Source: Microbacterium terrisoli (GTDB lineage: Bacteria > Actinomycetota > Actinomycetes > Actinomycetales > Microbacteriaceae). From it: a stretch of DNA of 64,000 bases. The notes below the pieces were generated by a model. That model was not told the DNA's origin, searched no databases, and saw only the letters and a list, made by a program, of their open reading frames with translations. The stretch covers positions 1,302,001 through 1,366,000 of the forward strand of contig NZ_CP133019.1 of NCBI RefSeq assembly GCF_030866805.1, written 5' to 3'. The translations under genes were made by a program, and so were the position numbers. Shown piece after piece: positions 54,190-62,711 of the stretch. The first letter of the stretch is position 1; each line of letters begins with the position of its first letter.

Positions 54190-54657
54190 ATGATCAAGCC
54201 AGAGATATCCACGACGCATGCCGGGTGGGGCGAGGGGAGGCCGCGCCTGATCATCGTCGGCGGCGGAGACCGTACCGAGGTGGCGTTGCAGCACGATGTC
54301 ACGCGCATCGGCTCGGGGCCGGATGCCGACATCCGACTGGACGGCATCGGCACGGTGGCCGGTGAGGTGGTCCACGATGAGATGGACGAATACGTCTTCG
54401 TTCCGCATGAGCCAGCTCAGACCAGCGCGCGTCCGGAACCGATGGGCACGGTCACCGGCCAGGACGGCGTGGTGCTGCGCACGGGCGCCCGGTTCGCTCT
54501 GGGGAGCTGGTCGTTCGTGTACATGCGCGACGAGTTCGCCGACCACGGCCGGCCATACGGCGGACGCGAGGGCGGCGAAGGCGAACATCAGCGGAGCCAG
54601 CCCGAGCGCCCCGACTACTCGGCGGAGGTGCCGGAGACGGACGCAGAATCTGACTGA
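54190..54657 (+). CDS. FHA-like domain protein
   Basis: 155 residues. The central region has the FHA pattern: VTRIGSGPDADIRLDGIGTVAGEVVHDEM, then TVTGQDGVVLRTGARFALGSWSFVYMRDEF. FHA domains bind phosphothreonine peptides. The core Arg and Gly-Ser are kept and the usual Ser-x-x-His is altered, so binding is uncertain. The C-terminal 40 residues are hydrophilic and acidic. No kinase gene nearby. Confidence 0.75.
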   Translation: MIKPEISTTHAGWGEGRPRLIIVGGGDRTEVALQHDVTRIGSGPDADIRLDGIGTVAGEVVHDEMDEYVFVPHEPAQTSARPEPMGTVTGQDGVVLRTGARFALGSWSFVYMRDEFADHGRPYGGREGGEGEHQRSQPERPDYSAEVPETDAESD

Positions 54658-54678
54658 CGCCGCCCGGCACCCTCCCCC

Positions 54679-55257
54679 TCAGCCTCGTGGTTCGCGGTTC
54701 TCCGCGCTCACCATCCAGGAGAGCTGTTCGATCCGCTCGAGAATCGTATGCAGGATGTCGGCGGTGGTCGGATCCTCCGCGTCCACGTCATCGTGCACCC
54801 GGCGGCACGTGTGGGCGACTGCGTCGAGCCGCTTCGTCATCGCCCCGATCACGACCGGCGTCGCCAGTTCCCCCTGCTCGATGGTGGGCAGGGTCGTGGT
54901 CGCCGACACGACATCGCTGCGGCCATCAGGCAGCGCGTGCAGCGAGCGCATCCGCTCGGCGATCATGTCGGCGAACACGCGGGCGTCGGCGACGATCTCA
55001 TCCAGCTGCAGATGGGTGTCGCGGAAATTCGGCCCCACCACGTTCCAATGCGCCTGCTTGCCCTGCAGTGCGAGTTCGATCAGGTCGACCAGCACGGCCT
55101 GCAGGTGCCCGCTCAGCTTCTGCGATGCGGCGAAACCGGACTCCGCGTTCTGTTCTGCGGTCAGCCGGTCGTCGATCTCGCGGGCCGCGGTCTCGTCGGC
55201 CTTCGACTTCTTGGGCCTGGTCTTCTTCGGACTGGCTTTCTTCGTGTCGGTGCTCAT
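54679..55257 (-). CDS. dps: Dps-family ferritin-like DNA-protection protein
   Basis: 192 residues. Dodecameric iron-oxidising protein that shields DNA. Ferroxidase residues seen in KQAHWNVVGPNFRDTHLQLDEI (H70, H82, D86). A Lys-rich N-terminal tail of about 20 residues (KKASPKKTRPKKSK) should bind DNA. AGGAGG just upstream of the ATG. Follows csbD on the same strand, with a strong hairpin between them. Confidence 0.93.
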   Translation of the reverse strand: MSTDTKKASPKKTRPKKSKADETAAREIDDRLTAEQNAESGFAASQKLSGHLQAVLVDLIELALQGKQAHWNVVGPNFRDTHLQLDEIVADARVFADMIAERMRSLHALPDGRSDVVSATTTLPTIEQGELATPVVIGAMTKRLDAVAHTCRRVHDDVDAEDPTTADILHTILERIEQLSWMVSAENREPRG

Positions 55258-55270
55258 GATTCCTCCTGGT

Positions 55271-55304
55271 GGTGCGGGGCAGGCCGCGGGGCCTGCCCCG
55301 CACC
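55271..55304 (-). terminator. Perfect 14-bp hairpin between csbD and dps
   Basis: Arms 55271-55284 and 55291-55304, 6-nt loop. It lies directly before the dps ribosome-binding site, so it may be an attenuator, processing site or partial terminator. Confidence 0.7.
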
Positions 55305-55311
55305 GGGTCGG

Positions 55312-55485
55312 CTACTTCTTGAATGCGTCCTTGACGTTCTCAGCGGCGTCGCGGAGGTGGCCCTTGGTCTGGTCGGCCTTGCCTTCCGCGACGAGCTTCT
55401 CGTCGTCGGACACATGTCCGACGGACTCCTTGATCTTTCCGCCGCCCTTCTCGGCAGCGGCCTTGATCTTGTCATCTGCACTCAT
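55312..55485 (-). CDS. CsbD-family stress protein
   Basis: 57 residues, hydrophilic: DKIKAAAEKGGGKIKESVG, then GKADQTKGHLRDAAENVKDAF, the CsbD pattern. General-stress induced in many bacteria; molecular role unknown. AAGGGA precedes the ATG. Likely first gene of a csbD-dps unit, with a shared GTCAA-type promoter (29-nt spacing). Confidence 0.9.
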   Translation of the reverse strand: MSADDKIKAAAEKGGGKIKESVGHVSDDEKLVAEGKADQTKGHLRDAAENVKDAFKK

Positions 55486-55534
55486 CGGTTCGTTTCCCTT
55501 CTGATCTGGTCTTGCGGTCTGGCATTGAGCGTCC

Positions 55535-55576
55535 ATCGTGGGCCGCGTGGGTGCCGCACCGCGACCGGGTTGACTA
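55535..55576 (-). promoter_or_regulatory. Shared stress-type promoter, csbD-dps
   Basis: Minus strand: box TAGTCAA (55576-55570), 29 nt, hexamer CACGAT (55540-55535) then GG. About 50 nt before the csbD ATG. Confidence 0.55.
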
Positions 55577-55707
55577 TTGCGCTCGCGTGAGATACCGGGG
55601 AGACAGGGCGGCATAGGACATGCTGCACTCCCGCGCAAGGGGGTTGGCATGGCTGCACCGACCCGGCAGGCTGATGATCGTGAGCCGGTCCAAGGGGAGG
55701 TACGGTG

Positions 55708-56028
55708 ATGGCGCAACGGCGATCGGGAGATCCGCTGCGGGTGACCGCGCAACCGGCCCTGACCACCTCCACCGGACGTCGGTGGCTGATCTGGGGCGCC
55801 GTGCTGGCCGCGGTGTCGGTTGGAGTGCTGGTCGCCTTGGCACTCGTGCGCAACCCGGCCGGCTGGGTGGCCGTCGCGATCGTGATCGCGCTCTATCTGG
55901 CGATGGTGGTCGTCCGCGTCGTCGTCGCGGCGACACGCGCACGACTCATTGTGCTCGCGTGCCTGATGGGCGCGATCGCCATTGTCGCGCTGGTGTCGAT
56001 CGTCGTGGTGGGCGCGCTATCGGCGTGA
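55708..56028 (+). CDS. Small membrane protein, three helices
   Basis: 106 residues: a basic N-terminus (~25) and three helices (about 27-47, 53-72, 80-103). GGAGG lies 7 nt before ATG 55708 (GTG 55705 possible). Function unknown. Upstream GCGCAA (55633-55638) is 28 nt from CAGGCT (55667), a poor match to the shared promoter. Confidence 0.7.
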   Translation: MAQRRSGDPLRVTAQPALTTSTGRRWLIWGAVLAAVSVGVLVALALVRNPAGWVAVAIVIALYLAMVVVRVVVAATRARLIVLACLMGAIAIVALVSIVVVGALSA

Positions 56029-56066
56029 AACCCCCGCGCCGGCGGCTGATACGAATCTGCGGCGAG

Positions 56067-56107
56067 TTGTCAACGCCCTATCCGCCGGGCGGTGCCGAGC
56101 CTAGCGT
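56067..56107 (+). promoter_or_regulatory. Shared stress-type promoter, DUF7218/Rho-N gene
   Basis: Box TTGTCAA (56067-56073) within GTTGTCAAC, 28 nt, hexamer TAGCGT (56102-56107) then GG. The ATG lies 46 nt on, with AAGGAGAGAG between. Confidence 0.6.
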
Positions 56108-56153
56108 GGGCGACGCGCATGACACAGAATCGCACGGACGAAGGAGAGAGAAC

Positions 56154-56423
56154 ATGCCGCGCACATCCACACCGAAGAGCCTGAAGGACCCCGAGCTGTA
56201 CGAAGAGCTGCGCGACGACGGCGCCTCCAAAAGCAAGGCGGCTCGCATCTCCAATGCGGCGGCAGCCCAAGGCCGCAGCCGAGTCGGTCGCCGTGGCGGT
56301 GAAGCCGCCGATTATGAGGACCGCACCGTGGCGCAGCTGCGGGCGCGCGCGAAAGAACTGGGGCTGCACGGATACTCGGGCAAAACCAAGGCGCAGCTCA
56401 TCGAGATGCTCCGCAATCACTGA
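56154..56423 (+). CDS. DUF7218-like protein with Rho-N/SAP-type motif
   Basis: 89 residues. The N-terminal LKDPELYEELRDDGASKSKAARISNAAAA segment is a plasmid-stabilisation/DUF7218-type motif; the C-terminal RTVAQLRARAKELGLHGYSGKTKAQLIEMLRNH is a clear Rho-N/SAP helix pair that can bind nucleic acid. Together this suggests a small DNA-binding stress protein (inference). The end overlaps the convergent DUF3618-like gene by 7 nt. Confidence 0.85.
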   Translation: MPRTSTPKSLKDPELYEELRDDGASKSKAARISNAAAAQGRSRVGRRGGEAADYEDRTVAQLRARAKELGLHGYSGKTKAQLIEMLRNH

Positions 56424-56677
56424 CGCGCTCGGCTGCGCCCGAGCGCGCGGACGAGCACCGCCGCACCGATCGCCATCGCCGCGGCGATCGCGATCCGCCG
56501 GATGCGGACTGTGCCCACGGCCGGTACGAGGCGGTGACGCAGTCGGGCGGCGCGATGCAGCTTCGCCTTCAGCGCGATCACGTCCTCGGCGAGATCTGCG
56601 CGCGCCTGTTCGACATCGGTCATCGACTCGTTCGTCATGCCGATCCAGGGCCGCTCGACCTCGTTTTGCCAACTCAC
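56417..56677 (-). CDS. DUF3618-like small membrane protein
   Basis: 86 residues. A DVEQARADLAEDVIALKAKL helix resembles DUF3618, followed by one transmembrane helix (about 58-78) and a basic end. GTG 56677 has AAGGAG 6 nt upstream; ATG codons lie further inside. Starts 16 nt after the enolase-superfamily gene on the same strand, so likely the last gene of that operon. Confidence 0.65.
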   Translation of the reverse strand: MSWQNEVERPWIGMTNESMTDVEQARADLAEDVIALKAKLHRAARLRHRLVPAVGTVRIRRIAIAAAMAIGAAVLVRALGRSRARQ

Positions 56678-56693
56678 GTGCGGCTCCTTCCCG

Positions 56694-57797
56694 CTAGCCG
56701 GTCCGATACGGTGCGACGTCACCGGCGCGCAGAGTCAGACCGGTGCCGGGGGCTGCCGCGTCCAGCGTCAGCGTCCCGCCCTGCGGATCCAGCGCGCCGT
56801 CGAAGAATCGGGTTTCGATCCGGACGTGATCGTGGAACCACTCCAGGTGACGCAGGTTCGGCGTCGCCGCGGCCACATGCGCGTGCAGGTGCGGGCTGCA
56901 ATGCGCCGACACGTCGAGACCGGATGCCGCGGCCACGGCTGCCGCGCGCACCCATTCCGTGATGCCGCCACAGCGCGACGCGTCGATCTGCAGACAGTCC
57001 ACCGCCTGTGCGTCGCACATACGCCGGAAGTAGACCAGGTCGAACCCGTACTCGCCGGCCGTGACATCCGCATCGACCGTGTCGCGGACTTCCCGCAGTC
57101 CGTCCAGGTCGTCCGATGACACCGGCTCTTCGAACCATCGCACGTCGAGGTCGGCGGCGGCCCGCGCGAGCCGGATGGCCTGCTTCGGCGTGTATGCGCC
57201 GTTCGCATCCACGTACAGCTCCGCATCCGCACCGATGACGCTGCGGGCCTGCCGCATCCGCTCCAGGTCGTGGGGCACCGCCGTGCCCCACGACTGGCCG
57301 ATCTTGATCTTGACGCGCGGAATGCCGTCGTCGTGCACCCAGCCGCCCAGCTGCTGCGCCAGCCGCCGGTCGGAGTATGTCGTGAAACCGCCGCTGCCGT
57401 ACACGGGGACGGTGTCGCGCACAGCGCCGAGCAGCCGGTACAGGGGGATGTCGAGCAGGCGCGCCTTCAGATCCCACAGCGCGGTGTCGACGGCTGAGAT
57501 CGCATAGCCGATCGCCCCCTGCCGACCGCTGTTGCGCACGGCCCTGACCATGCTCTGGAAGCAGCGGCCGGTCTCCAGCGGGCTGCGCCCGATCACGAGC
57601 GGCGCGAGCGTCGTGCGGATCACCGCGGCGCACTCCGCAGCGCCGTACGTCCACCCCGTCCCGACGAGCTGACCGGAATGCGCCTGCACGAGCACCATCG
57701 TCGTGGAATCCCAGGCGATGGTGCCGTCTGCTTCGGGCTCATCGGTCGGGACGGTGTACACCTGCACGTCAAGATGATCGATCTGCGGATCCGTCAT
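56694..57797 (-). CDS. Enolase-superfamily (mandelate racemase/muconate lactonizing group) enzyme
   Basis: 367 residues. Catalytic KxK (K163, K165), metal ligands D197 (YVDANGAY), E223 or E224 (FEEP) and E249 (AGEYG), and a His in SAHCSPHLH near 302. This fits sugar-acid dehydratases of the mandelate-racemase subgroup, which remove water from aldonic acids. The operon (GMC dehydrogenase and sugar porter) supports a sugar-acid substrate, identity unknown. Overlaps the MFS gene by 29 bp. Confidence 0.85.
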   Translation of the reverse strand: MTDPQIDHLDVQVYTVPTDEPEADGTIAWDSTTMVLVQAHSGQLVGTGWTYGAAECAAVIRTTLAPLVIGRSPLETGRCFQSMVRAVRNSGRQGAIGYAISAVDTALWDLKARLLDIPLYRLLGAVRDTVPVYGSGGFTTYSDRRLAQQLGGWVHDDGIPRVKIKIGQSWGTAVPHDLERMRQARSVIGADAELYVDANGAYTPKQAIRLARAAADLDVRWFEEPVSSDDLDGLREVRDTVDADVTAGEYGFDLVYFRRMCDAQAVDCLQIDASRCGGITEWVRAAAVAAASGLDVSAHCSPHLHAHVAAATPNLRHLEWFHDHVRIETRFFDGALDPQGGTLTLDAAAPGTGLTLRAGDVAPYRTG

Positions 57798-59205
57798 CGC
57801 CCCCCGCTTCCTCGTGCCGTGAATCCCCGGCGCGCGAGCCGACCAGCTCGTCTTGGATCTGCTCCAGGGACTTGTCCTTGGTCTCGGGCACCTTCCACGC
57901 GAAGAACAGGAACGCGAGGACTCCGAGCCCGCCGAAGAGGAAGAACGTGCCCTGGCGGCTGATCAGCGAGATCAGGGTCAGGAACGTCCCGGCGACCACG
58001 AAGTTGGCCGCCCAGTTGACCACCGTGGCCACCGACATCGCCTTGCTGCGGATGCCCATGGGATAGATCTCGGAGATCATCAGCCAGAACACCGGCCCGA
58101 GGCCCACCGCGAACGAGGCGATGTAGACGAGCAGGGCCACCAGCGCGAGGTAGCTCGCGCCCCGCTGCAGCGCGGGGGAGGCGAAGAAGACACCCAGGAA
58201 GACGATGGCGACGGTGAGACCGGCGGTGCCGATCAGCAGCAGCATCCGTCGTCCCACCTTGTCGAGCAGAAGAACGGCGACGACGGTGAACACGACGTTC
58301 GTGACCCCGACGAAGACGGTCTGGGTGATTGCGGCGTTGTCGGTCAGACCGGTCTTGGCCAGGATCGTGGGGGCGTAGTAGATGACGGTGTTGATGCCGA
58401 CGAACTGCTGGAAGACGGCCAGGCCGAGGCCGATCCAGAGCAGCGGTCGAATGTTCGGTCGCAGCAGATCGCGCAGCGTCGTCGAGCTCTCCTTCTGCTG
58501 CGCCTCCTGGATGCCGTGGATCTCCTTGTCGATGTCCGCCTCGGGATCCGAGCCGCGGAGCTTGACCAGCACGTCGCGCGCCTCGTCCTCCCTGCCCTGC
58601 TCCATCAGCCACCGCGGCGTGTGCGGCACCGTGAGCATGCCGATCGCCAGTGCGGCGCCGGGAATCGCACCGATTCCCAGCATCCACCGCCACCCTCCGG
58701 GCACATTCGCGAACGCGAAGTTGACCAGGTATGCCAGCAGAATGCCCAGGGTGATCAGCAGCTGGTTGAACGAGACGAGCCCACCGCGCACACGGGGCGG
58801 CGAGACCTCGGCGATGTACAGCGGAGCCACGAAGGATGCCGTTCCCACAGACAGACCGAGGATGAACCGGAATGCGATCAGCAGGGGGATGCTGACGGCG
58901 AAGGCGCATCCGAGCGCGCCGATCACGTAGACGCAGCCGGAGATGACCTTCGTCCATTTGCGGCTCAGCTTGTCGGCGAGGTAACCGGACAGGATCGCCC
59001 CGAGGATGGCACCCAGCAGCAGCACCGAGACGATCCATTCCTGCGCCAGGGAGTTGGCATGCAGGTCCTTCTTCACGAACAGCAGCGCGCCGGAGATGAT
59101 GCCGGTGTCGAAGCCGAACAGCAGTCCGCCGATCGCGGCGATGATCGAGATGCGCAGCAGGAGGCCGTTCCCGCTCGCGCGCATCCCACTGACGAAATCA
59201 CTCAT
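57769..59205 (-). CDS. MFS sugar/H+ symporter
   Basis: 478 residues, 12 helices, sugar-porter family: GGLLFGFDTGIISGAL in helix 1, the LSRKW and KVGRRM cytoplasmic motifs, PRWLMEQGR, QQFVGINTVIYYAPTI and PETKDKSLEQI at the C-terminus. Imports a monosaccharide by proton symport. GGGAGC precedes the ATG. Lies between the TPP enzyme and the dehydratase. Confidence 0.92.
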   Translation of the reverse strand: MSDFVSGMRASGNGLLLRISIIAAIGGLLFGFDTGIISGALLFVKKDLHANSLAQEWIVSVLLLGAILGAILSGYLADKLSRKWTKVISGCVYVIGALGCAFAVSIPLLIAFRFILGLSVGTASFVAPLYIAEVSPPRVRGGLVSFNQLLITLGILLAYLVNFAFANVPGGWRWMLGIGAIPGAALAIGMLTVPHTPRWLMEQGREDEARDVLVKLRGSDPEADIDKEIHGIQEAQQKESSTTLRDLLRPNIRPLLWIGLGLAVFQQFVGINTVIYYAPTILAKTGLTDNAAITQTVFVGVTNVVFTVVAVLLLDKVGRRMLLLIGTAGLTVAIVFLGVFFASPALQRGASYLALVALLVYIASFAVGLGPVFWLMISEIYPMGIRSKAMSVATVVNWAANFVVAGTFLTLISLISRQGTFFLFGGLGVLAFLFFAWKVPETKDKSLEQIQDELVGSRAGDSRHEEAGGDDGSADRSS

Positions 59206-59230
59206 GGTCTGCTCCCTTCTCAGGGCGGCG

Positions 59231-61057
59231 TCAGTCGTCCCGCTTCTTGTCGTGATGAAGCGTGCCCTTGATCCGCTCGATGCCTTCCGTGACGAGGGCC
59301 TTCGCCGAGTCGACAAGTACCGTCGGCTCTTCCGGGTCGCCCTTCAGCAGCGCCTCGGCAGTGTTCTCGGCGAACTGGAGGGTGATGTGCGGTGGAAGCG
59401 GGGGCACGTTCTTGCTCGTGTAGGCGTCGATGAGGGTGACGCCGTGATTTGCGAACGCCGCGTCCCAGGCGGCTCCGACTTCGTCATCGGTGCGGACCTG
59501 GATGCCGGTGAATCCCAGCAGCTGGGCCCATCCGGCGTAGTCGACGGATTCGACATCCTGCGACTCGGGCCACACCGGGTTGGCGTCCTCGGTGCGCATC
59601 TCCCACGACACCTGCGTGAGATCGTCGTTGTGCAGCACCATGATGATCAGCTGCGGGTTCTCCCACTCCTGTGCGTACTTCTTGATCGTGATCAGCTCGT
59701 TCAGACCCAGCATCTGAAAGGCGCCGTCACCGATCGTGCAGATCACACATCGATCCGGGTACGCGAACTTCGCCGCCGTGGCGTACGGCATGGCGGCCAG
59801 CATGCTCGCAAGCCGTCCGGACAGATCACCCCGCATGCCGCGGCGCAAGCGGATGTGGTGGCCGTACCAGTCGGCGGTCGATCCTGCGTCGGCCGTGACG
59901 ATCGCCTGGGGCGGAAGACGCTTGTTGAGCTCGTGGTAGACCCGCCGCGGATTGACCCCATCGTCGTAGCCGACGAGTGCCTGCGCCTCCATCTCGCTCT
60001 CCCACTCGACCATCTCGTCGGCGACCTTGCTCTGCCAGCTGTGGTCTCGTTTGGCATCGAGGTGTGGGATGAGCGCCGTCAGGGTGGCCTTCACGTCGCC
60101 CCACAGGTTCAGCTCGGTCGGGTATCGCAGCCCCATCTGCTCCGGCTTGAGATCGACCTGGACGGCCCGCGCCTGCCCGGTGGGCGGCAGGAACTGGCCG
60201 TACGGGTAGTTCGTACCCAACAGCACGAGGGTGTCGCATCCGCTCATCTGATGCACGCTGGGAAGCGAACCGAGCAAACCCAGCTGCTGCGAGTGATACG
60301 CGACGTCGGACGGAACGACGTCCTTGGCCCGGAGCGTCGTGATGATGCCCGCGCCGCACAGCTGGGCGGCCTTGAGCACCTCGTCGGTCGCGCCGTCGGC
60401 CCCGTGTCCGACCAGGAAGGTCACCCGGCTTCCGGCGTTGATGATGGATGCCGCCTGCCGGATATCGGTCTCGGGGGGTGTGATCGCAATCGAGGGGGCG
60501 ACGGCACTGGATCGGGACACCCAGTTCTGCGGTGCCAGCTCGGGCATCTGCATGCCCTGCACGTCGTGCGGCAGCACGACGACGGCGGGACCGAGCCGGA
60601 CCTGCGCGGTGCGGAAGGCGGTGTCGAGCACCGCCTGCGCCTGCGCGGGGGAGACGACGGTCTGCACATAGACGGCGACATCGGCCAGCATCCGCTCCAG
60701 ATTGCTCTCCTGCTGAGTGAACGTGCCCAGCGCATCCAGCCCCTGCTGGCCGATGATCGCGACGACCGGCTGGTTGTCCATCTGGGCGTCGTAGAGGCCG
60801 TTGAGCAGATGGAAGGCGCCCGGGCTCGAGGTTGCGATGCAGACGCCGACCTCACCGGTGAACTTCGCGTGGGCGGTCGCCATCAGCGCACAGATCTCCT
60901 CGTGCGTCGGACGCACGTACTGCAACCCGTCGCCGGAGCGCTGCGCCGCGCCCAGAGCGCCGTCGAACTCGCCGATGCCGTCGCCGGGGAACGCGAAGAC
61001 GCGGCTGACCCCCCACTGCCTGATCCGCTGGATCACGAAGTCGCTCACAGTTGTCAT
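59231..61057 (-). CDS. Pyruvate oxidase/dehydrogenase-like TPP enzyme
   Basis: 608 residues, three-domain TPP fold of the PoxB/acetolactate type: catalytic Glu in RPTHEEICALMA, central VTFLVGHGADGA domain, TPP/Mg motif GDGAFQM with ND downstream. Probably oxidises or decarboxylates pyruvate or a related 2-keto acid. The C-terminal membrane-binding peptide of PoxB is not obvious; the tail is charged (HHDKKRDD). AAGGGA before the ATG. Confidence 0.85.
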   Translation of the reverse strand: MTTVSDFVIQRIRQWGVSRVFAFPGDGIGEFDGALGAAQRSGDGLQYVRPTHEEICALMATAHAKFTGEVGVCIATSSPGAFHLLNGLYDAQMDNQPVVAIIGQQGLDALGTFTQQESNLERMLADVAVYVQTVVSPAQAQAVLDTAFRTAQVRLGPAVVVLPHDVQGMQMPELAPQNWVSRSSAVAPSIAITPPETDIRQAASIINAGSRVTFLVGHGADGATDEVLKAAQLCGAGIITTLRAKDVVPSDVAYHSQQLGLLGSLPSVHQMSGCDTLVLLGTNYPYGQFLPPTGQARAVQVDLKPEQMGLRYPTELNLWGDVKATLTALIPHLDAKRDHSWQSKVADEMVEWESEMEAQALVGYDDGVNPRRVYHELNKRLPPQAIVTADAGSTADWYGHHIRLRRGMRGDLSGRLASMLAAMPYATAAKFAYPDRCVICTIGDGAFQMLGLNELITIKKYAQEWENPQLIIMVLHNDDLTQVSWEMRTEDANPVWPESQDVESVDYAGWAQLLGFTGIQVRTDDEVGAAWDAAFANHGVTLIDAYTSKNVPPLPPHITLQFAENTAEALLKGDPEEPTVLVDSAKALVTEGIERIKGTLHHDKKRDD

Positions 61058-61070
61058 GACTGTCCCTTCT

Positions 61071-62711
61071 CTAGCGTTCTGTGCCGTCCGGCGTGTGGAT
61101 GAAACGTGCCGCCGCACGGGCGGCGTTGGCCATGATCGTCAAGGCCGGGTTCGCGCTGCCTTGAGTGGGCAGCACGCTCCCGTCGACGATCAGCAGGTTG
61201 GGCACCGCGAAGCTGCGGCAGTCGGCGTCGACGACGCCGTCGTGCTCGGTCGCGGCCATGCGTGCGCCCCCGACCAGGTGGGCGTAGCGGTCGATCGTGA
61301 TGACCTCTTCTGCCCCGGCGGCGGTGAGGATGTGCTCCATCACCGCCGTCGCGGCGCGGACGAGGGCCCCGTCGTTCTCACCCTGGGTGTAGTCGAACCG
61401 GGCGATCGGCATCCCGTGTCTGTCCTTCTGTTCGGCCAGCGTCACCCGGTTCTGCGGGCGCGGCAGGAACTCGCACAGCGCGCCCAGACACGCCCAGTGG
61501 ACATAGTCGCTCATGTAATCGCGCAGCGTGGCGCCCCAATGGCCCTGTGCCGCCACGTGCTCTGCCCAGGTGATCGGCAAGGGCGAGACCGTCTGCACCG
61601 AGAAGCCGCGCTTGTAGGGCTTGGTCGGATCGGTCTCGTAGAACTGTTCGGTGCTGACCTCGGGCGGCGGGCCCTTCCACATCCTCACCTCGTCTGAGAA
61701 GCGACCCGCCGTCTGCGGCGCCCCCTGCACCATGAGGTAGCGTCCGACCTGGTCGAAGTCATTGCCCAGCCCATCGGGGAAGCGATGGGAGGTCGAGTTC
61801 AGCAGCAGCCGAGGGGTCTCGATCGAATAGCCGGCCAGGACGACGGTGCGGGCGCGCTGGAATCGCTGCACGCCGCCGCGCACGTAGTGCACGCCGGTGG
61901 CCCGGCCCGTGCGCTGATCGATCTCGACGCGCGTGACCATCGAGTCGGGCCGCACCTCGGCGCCGTGCGCGAGTGCATCGGGGATGTGCGTGATCAGCGG
62001 CGATGCCTTCGCGTTGACCTTGCAGCCCTGCAGGCAGAAGCCGCGGTAGATGCAGTGCGGCCGATTGCCGAAGCGCCCGCTGGTGATGGCCACCGGGCCG
62101 ACCCGGGTGCTGATGCCCGCAGCCTCGGCACCGCGCTGGAACACCTCGCCGTTGCCGGAGACCGGGTGCGGACTGTACGGGTAGGAGTGCGGGTCGCCCC
62201 ACGGCCAGTGCTCGCCTGAGACCGGCAGCTCGCCCTCGATCTGCTCGTAGAACGGCTTCAGGTCCGCGTAGGCGATCGGCCAGTCGGCGCCGACGCCGTC
62301 GTCGGACTGAGTGCGGAAATCACTGGGGTGGAACCGCGGCGTGTAGCCGGCGTAATGGACCATGGACCCGCCGACGCCGCGGCCGGAGTTGTTCGAGCCG
62401 AGCGGGACGGGATCGTCGCCGCCGAGTTCGCGCGGTTCGGTCCAGTACAGGTCATGCGAGCCCGCCTCATCGCTGACCCAGTCCGTCTCGGGATTCCAGA
62501 AGGGACCTGCGTCCATGCCCACCACCGACATCCCTGTCCGCGCCACCCGCTGCAGAAAGGTCGCCCCACCGGCGCCGCAGCCGACGACCACGAGATCGAC
62601 CTCGTCTTCGTCGGCGAAGGTGCGCATGCTCTCGCGCAGCCGCGGCGCCAGAGCGGACCCATCCGGACTCAGCAGCCACGCCGACTCGTTCCGCGTGCGC
62701 ACGGTGCTCAT
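61071..62711 (-). CDS. GMC oxidoreductase, gluconate 2-dehydrogenase-like flavoprotein subunit
   Basis: 546 residues. FAD dinucleotide motif GCGAGGATFL (about 44-53), the GxxxPHCIYRGFCLQGCKVNAKASPL cysteine segment and C-terminal catalytic HLVGGARM with SANPALTIMANA. This is the large subunit of sugar or sugar-acid dehydrogenases that feed electrons to a membrane acceptor. ATGA overlap with the subunit-3-like gene supports a complex. No cytochrome c subunit follows. Confidence 0.88.
   Translation of the reverse strand: MSTVRTRNESAWLLSPDGSALAPRLRESMRTFADEDEVDLVVVGCGAGGATFLQRVARTGMSVVGMDAGPFWNPETDWVSDEAGSHDLYWTEPRELGGDDPVPLGSNNSGRGVGGSMVHYAGYTPRFHPSDFRTQSDDGVGADWPIAYADLKPFYEQIEGELPVSGEHWPWGDPHSYPYSPHPVSGNGEVFQRGAEAAGISTRVGPVAITSGRFGNRPHCIYRGFCLQGCKVNAKASPLITHIPDALAHGAEVRPDSMVTRVEIDQRTGRATGVHYVRGGVQRFQRARTVVLAGYSIETPRLLLNSTSHRFPDGLGNDFDQVGRYLMVQGAPQTAGRFSDEVRMWKGPPPEVSTEQFYETDPTKPYKRGFSVQTVSPLPITWAEHVAAQGHWGATLRDYMSDYVHWACLGALCEFLPRPQNRVTLAEQKDRHGMPIARFDYTQGENDGALVRAATAVMEHILTAAGAEEVITIDRYAHLVGGARMAATEHDGVVDADCRSFAVPNLLIVDGSVLPTQGSANPALTIMANAARAAARFIHTPDGTER

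Noticed and set aside
55632-55672. Eighth shared-type promoter before the 106-residue membrane protein
   Set aside because: Spacing fits (28 nt to CAGGCT) but the box CGCGCAA keeps only the CAA, too weak to count.
57853-59271. 472-codon plus-strand frame opposite the sugar porter
   Set aside because: Low-complexity Asp/Gln/Arg composition typical of the reverse frame of a membrane protein gene.
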